Assembly (NCBI GenBank): GCA_019322535.1
Contig: JAHWIM010000067.1
Span: 1 to 16,150, forward strand
Reading direction: 5' to 3'
Length of the DNA: 16,150 nucleotides
Source: Candidatus Woesearchaeota archaeon
Lineage (GTDB): Archaea; Nanobdellota; Nanobdellia; Woesearchaeales; WJKL01
Position numbers and translations under genes: made by a program. The notes beneath the pieces are model-generated. The model did not search any database, was not told the origin of the DNA, and saw only the letters and a program-made list of their open reading frames with translations. Positions 1-6,230 of the stretch are shown here, in pieces (the first letter of the stretch is position 1; each line of letters begins with the position of its first letter).

Positions 1-15
1 AATTATAATGAATTG

Positions 16-112
16 TAGCCCGTAACACTAACTCCCAAGCTCCTTGCTTGGATTTGCCGTATGCTCCCTTGAGTACTCTCGTGACGGGCCCCTATTATTT
101 ATTTTTTAATTA
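16..112 (+). ncRNA. Structured region, possible 3' end of an unidentified RNA
   Basis: The sequence folds locally. GCCCGT (about 18-23) pairs with ACGGGC near 83-88, inside which CAC pairs with GTG and ACTC with GAGT. CCAAGC and GCTTGG close a 5-nt loop. A T-rich tract (ATTTATTTTTTAA, about 97-110) follows, as expected where an archaeal transcript on this strand ends. There is no T-arm motif, so it is not a tRNA, and I see no signature of SRP RNA, RNase P RNA or 5S rRNA. The RNA may begin left of the window. Strand is inferred only from the T-tract; the palindromic TATA at 165-172 could instead drive the opposite strand. Confidence 0.3.
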
Positions 113-164
113 AAATAAAAGGTTTTTAACCTTAATTTCAATAGTAATATATATTGTTTAGATG

Positions 165-172
165 TTTATAAA
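165..172 (+). promoter_or_regulatory. TATA box candidate for structured RNA at 195-295
   Basis: TTTATAAA is a perfect archaeal TATA box. Its centre is 26 nt before position 195, exactly where the first hairpin of the next structured block begins. The box is palindromic, so it could also serve a minus-strand transcript. Confidence 0.4.
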
Positions 173-186
173 TCTTTTTGTTTATT

Positions 187-295
187 AAAAAAAACCCTAG
201 CAAACTTGACGTTTGCCAGGGAAAAAGGGGGTTTTTATGTGAAAAAAATTTCACATAAATATGAAAACCCCTCAAGGCCCGAAGGCTTTAAGGGG
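187..295. ncRNA. Three consecutive strong hairpins, candidate small RNA
   Basis: Hairpin 1 (195-221) pairs CCCT-A-GCAAAC with GTTTGC-C-AGGG around a 5-nt loop. Hairpin 2 pairs TATGTGAAA (236-244) with TTTCACATA (249-257), extendable by GGGGTTTT (228-235) with AAAACCCC (264-271). Hairpin 3 pairs CCCCTCAAGGCC (268-279) with GGCTTTAAGGGG (284-295) with one mismatch and one wobble. CCCC 268-271 belongs to both hairpins 2 and 3, so the two full folds exclude each other. Read on the minus strand, hairpin 3 has a C(UUCG)G tetraloop and hairpin 1 is followed by eight T (187-194), like an intrinsic terminator; a minus TATA candidate is at 339-346. Read on the plus strand, the TATA at 165-172 is correctly spaced and T-runs follow at 347-359. 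Strand is therefore undecided. No known family is recognised. Confidence 0.45.
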
Positions 296-403
296 AAGAG
301 GTGTTTAGATATTGTTACTTGGTAGTAATAATAAGTATTATTTAAATGTTTTGCTTTTTATCCACTATTCAGTGATTATTTTAATGATTTTTAGTTACAA
401 ATC

Positions 404-411
404 TTTATAAA
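404..411 (+). promoter_or_regulatory. TATA box of the rio1-top6 operon
   Basis: TTTATAAA is centred about 26 nt before the ATG at 434. That spacing puts transcription start at or next to the start codon, so the mRNA is probably leaderless. It argues for ATG 434 over the in-frame TTG at 416, which would lie upstream of the predicted transcript. Confidence 0.7.
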
Positions 412-433
412 CTGGTTGAATCTTAGTTTCAAT

Positions 434-1144
434 ATGCCAAAAATAAGCAAAGAAAAATGGAAAGTTTGGGGAAACGTATTTGATGAATTTACTTTTAGAA
501 CTTTATTTAAACTAGCAAGCCAAGGTCATTTTGAGACTTTGAAGAGCCCAATTTCTGTTGGCAAAGAAAGCAATGTTTTTAGCGCTAAAAAAGGAGATGA
601 AAATATAATAATAAAGATATACAGATTAGAAACTTGTGATTTTAACAGAATGTATGATTATATCAAATATGATCCTAGATATATTGATTTGAAAAAACAA
701 AGGAGAAAGATTGTTTTTGCATGGACACAAAGAGAGTATAGAAATTTAATTAAGGCAAGAAATGCTGGTGTTAGTGTGCCTAAACCAATTGCATTTTTGA
801 ATAATGTACTTTGTTTAGAGTTTATTGGTGATAAAGAAGTAGCTCCTAAATTAAAAGATAAACTTCCCAAGAACAAGAAAAAGTTTTTTGATAAGGTTAT
901 TAAAAACACTCAAAAATTATATAAATCAGGGCTAGTTCATGCAGATTTATCCCATTTTAATATACTTAATTATAGTGATGAGCCTGTTTTTATTGATTTT
1001 TCACAATGTACTCCATTAGAAAATCCAAGAGCTGATGAGTTTTTGCAAAGAGATATCAAGAATATATGTAATTTTTTTAGAAAAATTGGTTTGAAGGTTA
1101 ATGAAGAAACTGTATTAGAAAAGGTGAAAAAAAGAAATGGCTGA
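434..1144 (+). CDS. rio1: RIO1-family serine protein kinase/ATPase
   Basis: Cytoplasmic RIO1 acts in late maturation of the small ribosomal subunit. The 236-aa product shows the family landmarks: glycine-poor ATP loop SVGKESNVF (about 41-49), Lys61 in the IIIKIYR strand, the RIO1-type helix region ending in WTQREYRNLIKARNAG, catalytic HADLSHFN with Asp171 and Asn176, and metal-binding Asp188 in IDFSQ (canonical DVSQ). Length is normal for an archaeal RIO1. ATG 434 is chosen because a TATA box lies 26 nt upstream and no ribosome binding site is needed. It overlaps the downstream dim2 gene by 8 nt and heads a five-gene run. RIO1 rather than RIO2 is favoured by the absence of an N-terminal winged helix and by the LVHADLS motif. 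Confidence 0.93.
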   Translation: MPKISKEKWKVWGNVFDEFTFRTLFKLASQGHFETLKSPISVGKESNVFSAKKGDENIIIKIYRLETCDFNRMYDYIKYDPRYIDLKKQRRKIVFAWTQREYRNLIKARNAGVSVPKPIAFLNNVLCLEFIGDKEVAPKLKDKLPKNKKKFFDKVIKNTQKLYKSGLVHADLSHFNILNYSDEPVFIDFSQCTPLENPRADEFLQRDIKNICNFFRKIGLKVNEETVLEKVKKRNG

Positions 1145-1685
1145 ATATGGGTATGAGTTAAGGATACCAAAGGACAGGATAGCTGTTCTTATTGGAAAAA
1201 AAGGAGAAATTAAGAAACTGGTAGAAGAAGAAACTAAAACAAAAATCAAAATTGATTCAAAAGAAGGAGATGTATTCATATCAGGAGAAGATGCTCTTGG
1301 CTTATTTAATTCTAGAGAGGTTATAAAAGCAATTGGAAGGGGCTTTAATCCAGAAGTAGCGATGTTGTTGTTGAAAGGAGATTATACATTAGAAATCATT
1401 GACATAAAAGATTTTGCTGGAAAAAATAAAAATACAACTATTAGATTAAAAGGAAGAGTTATAGGAGAGAGTGGAAAAAGCAGAAAGACAGTCGAGGATT
1501 TGACTGAATGTTACATTAGTGTATATGGAAAGACCATTGGACTTATTGGAGAGCCTGAGAATGTTACTGTTGCAAGAAGAGCAGTTGAAGATATTCTTAA
1601 AGGAAGCCCGCATGGAAACGTTTATAAATGGTTAGAAAAACGCAGAAGAACAATGAAGAGAAAAACGATGATGGGTGTTGAATAG
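1137..1685 (+). CDS. dim2: KH-domain ribosome-maturation protein, aDim2/PNO1 type
   Basis: This is a 182-aa protein with two KH domains. The first has the GxxG loop IGKKGE at residues 19-24; the second has IGESGKSR at 109-116. The C-terminus is basic (EKRRRTMKRK), as in archaeal Dim2/Pno1 proteins. The family binds near the 3' end of small-subunit rRNA and works with RIO1 in late 30S/40S maturation, which fits its place directly behind rio1. Translation is probably coupled: its ATG overlaps the end of rio1 by 8 nt, and GGTGA about 10 nt upstream matches archaeal anti-Shine-Dalgarno sequence. The stop TAG shares its last base with the GTG of top6B. Confidence 0.88.
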   Translation: MAEYGYELRIPKDRIAVLIGKKGEIKKLVEEETKTKIKIDSKEGDVFISGEDALGLFNSREVIKAIGRGFNPEVAMLLLKGDYTLEIIDIKDFAGKNKNTTIRLKGRVIGESGKSRKTVEDLTECYISVYGKTIGLIGEPENVTVARRAVEDILKGSPHGNVYKWLEKRRRTMKRKTMMGVE

Positions 1686-3424
1686 TGGCAGAAAGCAAAA
1701 AACCAATAGCTATTGAATTAGCAAAAAGACAAAGAGAGATTTCTGTTGCTGAATTTTTTGAGAAAAACAGGCACTTATTAGGATTTGATAATAAAAGAAA
1801 AGCTTTACTAACTACTGTTAAAGAAGCTGTTGATAATGCTATTGATGCTTGTGAAGAAGCTAAAGTACTGCCAGAGATTAGTGTTGAGATTATTGATATG
1901 ACAATGTCAAAAAAAGAAATTGAAAAAGAAGAAGTTGGACAACAAACTTTAGTAAGTGAAGAAGTAAAAGAAGAAAAAACCACAAAATCTGATAGATTTA
2001 GAATTATCATAGAAGACAATGGTCCTGGAATTGTAAAAAAACAAATCCCAAATATATTTGCAAGACTGCTTTATGGAAGTAAATTTCATACTCTAAAGAT
2101 GAGCAGGGGGCAGCAAGGTATTGGTATTTCTGCTGCTGCTTTATATGGGCAGTTAACTACAGGAAGACCTATTAGAATAATAAGTAGAATTTCTCCTAAA
2201 AGCCCGGCACATTATTATGAATTGATAATTGATACAAGAAAAAACGAGCCTAAGATAATAAAAGAAGATGAAGTTAAATGGGACAAAGAACATGGAACTA
2301 AAGTTGAGATTGATTTAGAAGGAACTTATCAAAAAAAAGGGCAGAGTGTTGATAATTATATTAAACAAACTGCTATTGTTAATCCACATTTAACAATAAT
2401 TTATACTAATCCTAATGCAGAACAAATTATCTTTCCTAGAGCAACAGATCAGTTGCCAAAAGAACCCAAGGAAATAAAACCCCATCCCTATGGTGTTGAG
2501 CTTGGTAGATTAATTAAAATGCTTTCTTGGACAAAAGCAAGAACATTACAAAGTTTTCTTATGACTGAATTTAGCAGAGTTGGAAGCGGCACTGCTAAAT
2601 CTATTTGTGAGAATGCAGCTTTATTACCAAGTACTAAACCAAAGAAAATGACAAGAGAAATGACTGAAAAACTTGAGCAGGGAATAAAGAAAACAAAGAT
2701 TATGAATCCTCCTACTGATTGTATAAGCCCTATTGGTGCTGAAGAACTTGAAAAAGGTCTGAAGAAAGAGATTAAAGCTGAATTTTATGCTGCTGTTACA
2801 AGACCGCCTGCTGTTTATAGGGGAAATCCATTTATTGTTGAAGCAGGAGTTGCTTATGGTGGAGAGCAAAAGGCTGAAGAGCCTATAACTTTGTTGAGAT
2901 ATGCTAATAGAGTTCCTTTGCTTTATCAACAAGGAGCTTGTGCTGTGACCAAATCTGTTGTTAATACAAATTGGAAACCTTATGGTTTAAGTCAAAGCAG
3001 AGGGGCATTGCCAATAGGTCCTTGCACACTTGTTGTTCATATAGCATCTGTTTGGGTTCCTTTTACTTCTGAAAGTAAAGAAGCAATTGCTCATTATCCT
3101 GAGATTATAAAAGAAGTCAAGCTCGCTTTGCAGGAATGTGGAAGAAAATTATCAATCTACGTAAGAAAGAAAAGACATATTGTTGCTGAAAGTGAAAAAA
3201 GAAGTTATATTGAGACTTATATTCCCCATGTAGGGGCTGCTTTGAAGGAAATAATTGATTTAAAAGAAACTGATGAAAAAAAAGTTGAAAAATTATTAAA
3301 ACAAATACTAGAAAAATCAAGAGGCAAGCTAGAAGAAATTAAGGTTGGAACAGAGGAATATGATGAAGAACTTGCTTTAGAAAAGAAAGAAACTGAAAAA
3401 GGTGAAGCTAGTGAAAAAAAATAA
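1685..3424 (+). CDS. top6B: DNA topoisomerase VI subunit B (ATPase)
   Basis: This is the ATPase subunit of the A2B2 type IIB topoisomerase, which relaxes and decatenates DNA by passing one duplex through a double-strand break. The 579-aa product has a GHKL fold: N-box KEAVDNAIDAC with catalytic Glu47 and Mg-binding Asn51, G1 box EDNGPGI (110-116) and G2 box GQQGIG (142-147). A helix-two-turn-helix and a transducer domain follow, with SRGALPIGP and a candidate switch lysine in TSESKEA. A lysine/glutamate-rich insertion (about 72-103) separates N-box and G1, and the C-terminus ends in a charged tail. GTG 1685 overlaps the dim2 stop by 1 nt (TAGTG), with GGTG 7 nt upstream. The end overlaps top6A. 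Confidence 0.95.
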   Translation: MAESKKPIAIELAKRQREISVAEFFEKNRHLLGFDNKRKALLTTVKEAVDNAIDACEEAKVLPEISVEIIDMTMSKKEIEKEEVGQQTLVSEEVKEEKTTKSDRFRIIIEDNGPGIVKKQIPNIFARLLYGSKFHTLKMSRGQQGIGISAAALYGQLTTGRPIRIISRISPKSPAHYYELIIDTRKNEPKIIKEDEVKWDKEHGTKVEIDLEGTYQKKGQSVDNYIKQTAIVNPHLTIIYTNPNAEQIIFPRATDQLPKEPKEIKPHPYGVELGRLIKMLSWTKARTLQSFLMTEFSRVGSGTAKSICENAALLPSTKPKKMTREMTEKLEQGIKKTKIMNPPTDCISPIGAEELEKGLKKEIKAEFYAAVTRPPAVYRGNPFIVEAGVAYGGEQKAEEPITLLRYANRVPLLYQQGACAVTKSVVNTNWKPYGLSQSRGALPIGPCTLVVHIASVWVPFTSESKEAIAHYPEIIKEVKLALQECGRKLSIYVRKKRHIVAESEKRSYIETYIPHVGAALKEIIDLKETDEKKVEKLLKQILEKSRGKLEEIKVGTEEYDEELALEKKETEKGEASEKK

Positions 3425-4505
3425 ATCAGGGGTTGTGCCAAAGATTAAGGAACTTGCTACTGGGATTTATAAGATGATACTAAAGAAAAAACAGCCAGAA
3501 CTAGTTAGTCCTCTTAGAAGTTTAACTAATGTCAAATATGATCCTGAAGATGGTTATTTTGAATTAATAGGAAAAACAAAAAGCAGAACTTTGACAGCTG
3601 GAACAGTAAAAACTTTTGCACAGACACTAAGAATGATGGCTTTAAGCAAGGAATTAGTTGAATCAGATGATATTGCTACAAAAAGAGAGGCATATTATGT
3701 AAGTAAAAACTGGGCAGAAGCTAGATTTAATGTGCAGTCTGATTCAGATTCTGTTATGGATGATGTTGAAGCAATGATGATGGTTAATAGAGAACAACTT
3801 GGTTTTATTCCTGAAGAAAAAGGAGGAGAAGTTGCTGGAAAATTAATTGTTATTGACAAAGATACTGACACTGGAAAAGAGCTTAAGATTGACTGCACTA
3901 AATTTGGTTCTGGAGCTTATTCAATTCCTATTTCTATTGAGCATTTGAAATTTGATACAAATGCAAAATTTGTTTTAGCTATTGAGACAGCAGGTATGTT
4001 TCAAAGATTAGTTAAGCATAAATATTGGAAAAAAGCAAATTGTATTTTAGTTTCAATGGGAGGAGTTCCTACAAGAGCTTGCAGGAGATTTATCAGAAGA
4101 TTAAGCGAGGATAAGAAAATACCTGTTTATGTTTTTACTGATGGAGATCCTTATGGATATGCAAATATTTACAGAACATTAAAGGTTGGTTCAGGAAATG
4201 CTGCACATATTAATGAATATTTTTGTGTTCCAAACGCAAAATTTATAGGTATAACGCCACAAGATATTATTGATTATAAATTACCAACACACCCATTAAA
4301 GGATGTTGATGTTAAAAGGCTGAAAGATGCTCTAAAGAATGATCCTTTTATTCAACATTATAGAGAATGGAGAAAAGCTTTAAAACAAATGGCTCAAATG
4401 AAAGTAAGAGCAGAACAACAAGCTCTTGCTAAATGGGGATTAAATTATGTTATTGAGAAATATTTGCCTAAGAAATTAAAAAATCCTAAATCGTGGTTAC
4501 CATGA
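3411..4505 (+). CDS. top6A: DNA topoisomerase VI subunit A (Spo11-like)
   Basis: This is the DNA-cleaving subunit, homologous to Spo11. Counting from GTG 3411 (364 aa), the 5Y-CAP domain has TKREAYY (90-96) with tandem tyrosines; the second, Tyr96, aligns with the nucleophile. The Toprim domain has the metal-binding Glu192 in AIETAGMF and the DxD pair Asp244/Asp246 in FTDGDPYGYANI. I prefer GTG 3411 because GGTGA lies at 3401-3405, 5 nt upstream; the in-frame GTG at 3402 lies inside that site and has no ribosome binding site of its own. The gene overlaps top6B by 14 nt, which should keep the two subunits balanced by coupled translation. Its stop overlaps the next ATG (ATGA). Confidence 0.95.
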   Translation: MKKNKSGVVPKIKELATGIYKMILKKKQPELVSPLRSLTNVKYDPEDGYFELIGKTKSRTLTAGTVKTFAQTLRMMALSKELVESDDIATKREAYYVSKNWAEARFNVQSDSDSVMDDVEAMMMVNREQLGFIPEEKGGEVAGKLIVIDKDTDTGKELKIDCTKFGSGAYSIPISIEHLKFDTNAKFVLAIETAGMFQRLVKHKYWKKANCILVSMGGVPTRACRRFIRRLSEDKKIPVYVFTDGDPYGYANIYRTLKVGSGNAAHINEYFCVPNAKFIGITPQDIIDYKLPTHPLKDVDVKRLKDALKNDPFIQHYREWRKALKQMAQMKVRAEQQALAKWGLNYVIEKYLPKKLKNPKSWLP

Positions 4506-4654
4506 GTGAAGAGAAACTACCTATTTGCTGTGATGGCTGTGTTGTGTGGAAAACGCAGGGTAACAAATGCTGGTATTTTTGGGAAGGAAAAAAAGAATGC
4601 ACTCAACATTCTAGAAAAAAAATTGAACAAGATTTTTCTACTGTTATGAAATAG
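4502..4654 (+). CDS. 50-aa cysteine-rich protein, possible metal-binding
   Basis: This short gene starts at an ATG overlapping the top6A stop (ATGA, 4502-4505), the classic arrangement for translational coupling. The 50-aa product has five cysteines and a histidine: Cys9, Cys10, Cys13 (PICCDGC), Cys23, Cys33 and His36 (ECTQHS), plus aromatic KCWYFWEGK. This suggests a small zinc-binding fold, though the spacing is not a standard zinc ribbon. I do not recognise a family. The stop codon lies 2 nt from the 3' end of the convergent tRNA-Arg gene, so it closes the operon. Coupling to top6A hints at a shared expression level; any functional link is inference. Confidence 0.7.
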   Translation: MSEEKLPICCDGCVVWKTQGNKCWYFWEGKKECTQHSRKKIEQDFSTVMK

Positions 4655-4656
4655 AA

Positions 4657-4790
4657 TGGCCCTGAGGGGACTTTCGAAGCTTCGCTTCTCGGTCGTTTCC
4701 GCAAGCGAAAACTATTCGAACCCCTGATCTACAGCTTAGAAGGCTGTCGCCTTTTCTAGCCATAAGGAATCCAGACTAGGCTACAGGGCC
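4657..4790 (-). tRNA. tRNA-Arg(UCU) with T-loop intron and expanded D-loop
   Basis: Acceptor GGCCCTG pairs with CAGGGCC, followed by A73. The anticodon arm is ACAGC-CTTCTAA-GCTGT with anticodon TCT (plus positions 4738-4740), and the variable loop is AGATC. The T-stem AGGGG/CCCCT is interrupted by a 44-nt intron (4671-4714) between nucleotides 59 and 60. The exon end TTCG pairs with CGAA at the intron end; 3-nt bulges AAT and AGT flank this helix, and cutting each after its second base leaves a normal TTCGAAT loop. The intron has its own stem (TTCGCTT/AAGCGAA). D-stem GCCT/AGGC encloses 25 nt, about 15 more than usual, perhaps a second intron. Removing both leaves 75 nt. No CCA is encoded. 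Confidence 0.88.
4671..4714 (-). other. 44-nt tRNA intron at position 59/60
   Basis: The intron begins TAGTTTTCGC and ends TTCGAAAG on the minus strand. Outer helix GGGG/CCCC (T-stem), 4-bp central helix TTCG/CGAA, two 3-nt bulges on opposite strands and an inner stem together form the bulge-helix-bulge motif recognised by archaeal tRNA splicing endonuclease. T-loop introns are non-canonical; the usual site is 37/38. Confidence 0.82.
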
Positions 4791-4814
4791 TTAGTCTATA
4801 GTTTAAGAATATTA

Positions 4815-4822
4815 TTTATAAA
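4815..4822 (-). promoter_or_regulatory. TATA box of tRNA-Arg
   Basis: Palindromic TTTATAAA is centred 28 nt before the tRNA 5' end on the minus strand, a usual distance for an archaeal tRNA with a very short leader. Confidence 0.6.
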
Positions 4823-4842
4823 TTTAATGGATATAAGAAAGA

Positions 4843-4850
4843 TTTATATA
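4843..4850 (+). promoter_or_regulatory. TATA box of the tRNA-Cys/trmI transcript
   Basis: TTTATATA predicts a start near 4873. That is about 12 nt before the first GCAGGGG copy (4885) but about 60 nt before the real tRNA-Cys 5' end (4935). The spacing suits a tRNA beginning at the first copy, supporting a later insertion. Confidence 0.55.
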
Positions 4851-4882
4851 AGAAATATTTTTCATAGTCGTTGGGTTTATAT

Positions 4883-4941
4883 TCGCAGGGGCAGCGGAAA
4901 TCAGAGATTTCCTGGTCCCTACTCGCTAACGCTCGCAGGGG
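4883..4941 (+). repeat. 9-bp direct repeat flanking a 41-bp insert at the tRNA-Cys 5' end
   Basis: TCGCAGGGG occurs at 4883-4891 and again at 4933-4941; the second copy is the 5' acceptor strand of tRNA-Cys. The 41 bp between contain a perfect 7-bp hairpin (GGAAATC 4896-4902 with GATTTCC 4906-4912, loop AGA). They also contain GGTCCCT (4914-4920), which could pair with AGGG..ACC (4937-4945) and compete with the tRNA fold. It may be a small insertion with target duplication, or a processed leader. Confidence 0.5.
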
Positions 4942-5009
4942 TACCCAAATCCGGCTAAGGGGAGCGGCTGCAACCCGCTTAATTTAGGGTTCAAATCCCT
5001 ACCCCTGCT
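4935..5009 (+). tRNA. tRNA-Cys(GCA)
   Basis: The 75-nt gene has acceptor GCAGGGG/CCCCTGC with U73, the discriminator expected for cysteine tRNA. The D-stem CCC/GGG has an A-A mismatch at 13/22 and the loop keeps GG. The anticodon arm is AGCGG-CTGCAAC-CCGCT with anticodon GCA at 4970-4972, the variable loop TAATT and the T-arm TAGGG-TTCAAAT-CCCTA. It has no intron and no encoded CCA. A T-run follows at 5009-5014, yet trmI starts 8 nt after the tRNA, so both probably share a transcript. Confidence 0.93.
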
Positions 5010-5017
5010 TTTTTCCA

Positions 5018-5794
5018 ATGGCAAAGCTTTTAGTTAAAAAACAAAAAAAACAGTACGTGAAAGAATTAGGCAAACAAGTAGTTATTTCTAGAGAAAGATT
5101 TTATTTTGTTGAAGATGAAAGCAAAGATTTTCATTGTACAGAAGGTGTTATTTCTAAAAAAGATTTAAAGAAAAAACCAGGAACAAGAATAAAGACAAAT
5201 AAAGAAAAGGAATTTATTTTACTTGAGCCTAGTTTTATTGATTTATATAAGAGAATAAAAAGGATTCCTCAAATAGTTCCTAGAAAAGATATTGGTTTCC
5301 TTATTGCAGAAACTGGAATCAATAAACAGAGCAAAGTTGTTGATGCTGGAAGTGGAAGCGGCGGAGTTTGTTTGTTTTTAGCTAATCTAGTTAAAGAATT
5401 TATTAGTTATGAAATAGATAAAGAATATATTAAGGTTGTAAAAGATAACATTAAATTTTTAGGATTAAAGAATTTAAAAATTAAGAACAAAAATATTTAC
5501 CAAGGAATTGATGAAACTGAAGTTGATTTAATTGTTTTAGATGTTCCTGAGCCATGGAACGCGATAAGGAGTGCTGAAAAGGCTTTGAAGATTGGTGGTT
5601 TTCTTGTTTCTTACTCACCTTCAGTGCCACAAGTAATGGATTTTGTGAATACTATTTCTAAAAGCGATAGTTTTATTGTTTTGAAAACAGTAGAAATTAT
5701 TGAAAGAAATTGGGAAGTTAGTGAAAGAAAAGTAAGGCCTGTTTCTAGAGGAATTGGACATAGTGGATTTATGACTTTTGTTAGAAAGATATAG
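5018..5794 (+). CDS. trmI: tRNA (adenine-N1) methyltransferase, archaeal TrmI
   Basis: This is a SAM-dependent enzyme that makes m1A at positions 57/58 of the tRNA T-loop in archaea. The 258-aa product has a small basic N-terminal domain, then a Rossmann methyltransferase: motif I VVDAGSGSGG (107-116), acidic motif II YEID (131-134) and the TrmI/Gcd14 signature DVPEPW (165-170), usually DLPEPW, followed by ALKIGGFLVSYSPS. ATG 5018 has no Shine-Dalgarno sequence. It sits only 8 nt after tRNA-Cys, so cleavage at the tRNA 3' end would release an almost leaderless mRNA. It ends 3 nt from the convergent gna1-like gene. Assignment to TrmI is secure; the exact position methylated is taken from the family. 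Confidence 0.92.
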   Translation: MAKLLVKKQKKQYVKELGKQVVISRERFYFVEDESKDFHCTEGVISKKDLKKKPGTRIKTNKEKEFILLEPSFIDLYKRIKRIPQIVPRKDIGFLIAETGINKQSKVVDAGSGSGGVCLFLANLVKEFISYEIDKEYIKVVKDNIKFLGLKNLKIKNKNIYQGIDETEVDLIVLDVPEPWNAIRSAEKALKIGGFLVSYSPSVPQVMDFVNTISKSDSFIVLKTVEIIERNWEVSERKVRPVSRGIGHSGFMTFVRKI

Positions 5795-5797
5795 GAT

Positions 5798-6229
5798 TTA
5801 TTCAAAACTTATTCTCATTTCAACTTCTCCTGTATCATTAAATCCACATTTTTCATAAAAAGGAATATTTTCTTTTTTACAATCAAGAATTACTTTGTAA
5901 CAATTATTCTCTTTGGCTTTTTCTATCAAATGTCGGGCTATTTCTTTTCCAATGCCTTTTTTTCTATGATTTATATCTACAACTATATTCTCAATATGCC
6001 CATATGGCCTTCCTCCATGAGAAAGATTCTTTTGTATTAGCAAGGTACCACTGCCTATTATTCCATTGTCCTCTTCAACAACACAAAGATAATGATATTC
6101 ATCTTTTATTATCTGATCTGATATTTGCTTAAGTTGATCTAAATCATCTTCATCAGGACCAGGACTTAATTGACGCAATAAAGGCATAAGTTTTCTTATA
6201 TCCTCTTGGTCAGCTTTTCTTATTTGCAT
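5798..6229 (-). CDS. GNA1-like glucosamine-6-phosphate N-acetyltransferase
   Basis: This 143-aa GNAT protein closely follows eukaryotic GNA1, which acetylates glucosamine 6-phosphate with acetyl-CoA. Visible landmarks are a GTLLIQKNLSHGG strand-loop, GHIENIVVD (77-85), the acetyl-CoA loop RKKGIGK (89-95), CYKVILDC (110-117), PFYEKCGF (123-130) and a closing VEMRISFE. GNA1 proteins carry almost the same blocks (GHIEDVVVD, CYKVILDC, PFYEKCGF). Generic GNATs do not share CYKVILDC. It is the last gene of the operon, 1 nt after the glmS stop, whose product is the expected substrate. ATG 6229 is preferred over TTG 6238; neither has a clear ribosome binding site. Other GNAT specificities cannot be excluded. 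Confidence 0.8.
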   Translation of the reverse strand: MQIRKADQEDIRKLMPLLRQLSPGPDEDDLDQLKQISDQIIKDEYHYLCVVEEDNGIIGSGTLLIQKNLSHGGRPYGHIENIVVDINHRKKGIGKEIARHLIEKAKENNCYKVILDCKKENIPFYEKCGFNDTGEVEMRISFE

Positions 6230-6230
6230 T

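Noticed and set aside
1..95. tRNA gene on either strand at the left edge
   Set aside because: The closing stem looks like an acceptor, but there is no TTCRA T-loop and no anticodon arm on either strand.
187..300. CRISPR array or inverted-repeat element ends
   Set aside because: The stems differ in sequence, there are no equal spacers, and no transposase gene or matching distant repeat is in the window.
416..433. Upstream TTG start for rio1
   Set aside because: It lies only about 9 nt from the centre of the TATA box, so it would precede the predicted transcript start; ATG 434 has the right spacing.
1597..2019. Minus-strand 140-residue open frame inside dim2/top6B
   Set aside because: It is antisense to clearly conserved genes, rich in Ser/Phe/Leu as expected from reversed AT-rich codons, and has no family features. 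The other antisense frames in the window are alike.
3402..3410. GTG 3402 as the top6A start
   Set aside because: It overlaps the GGTGA site that best serves GTG 3411 and has no ribosome binding site of its own.
4885..4941. Possible intron in the acceptor stem of tRNA-Cys, with exon 1 at the upstream GCAGGGG copy
   Set aside because: The acceptor partner CCCCTGC is at the far 3' end, so no bulge-helix-bulge can form around these borders, and the downstream copy already gives a complete tRNA.
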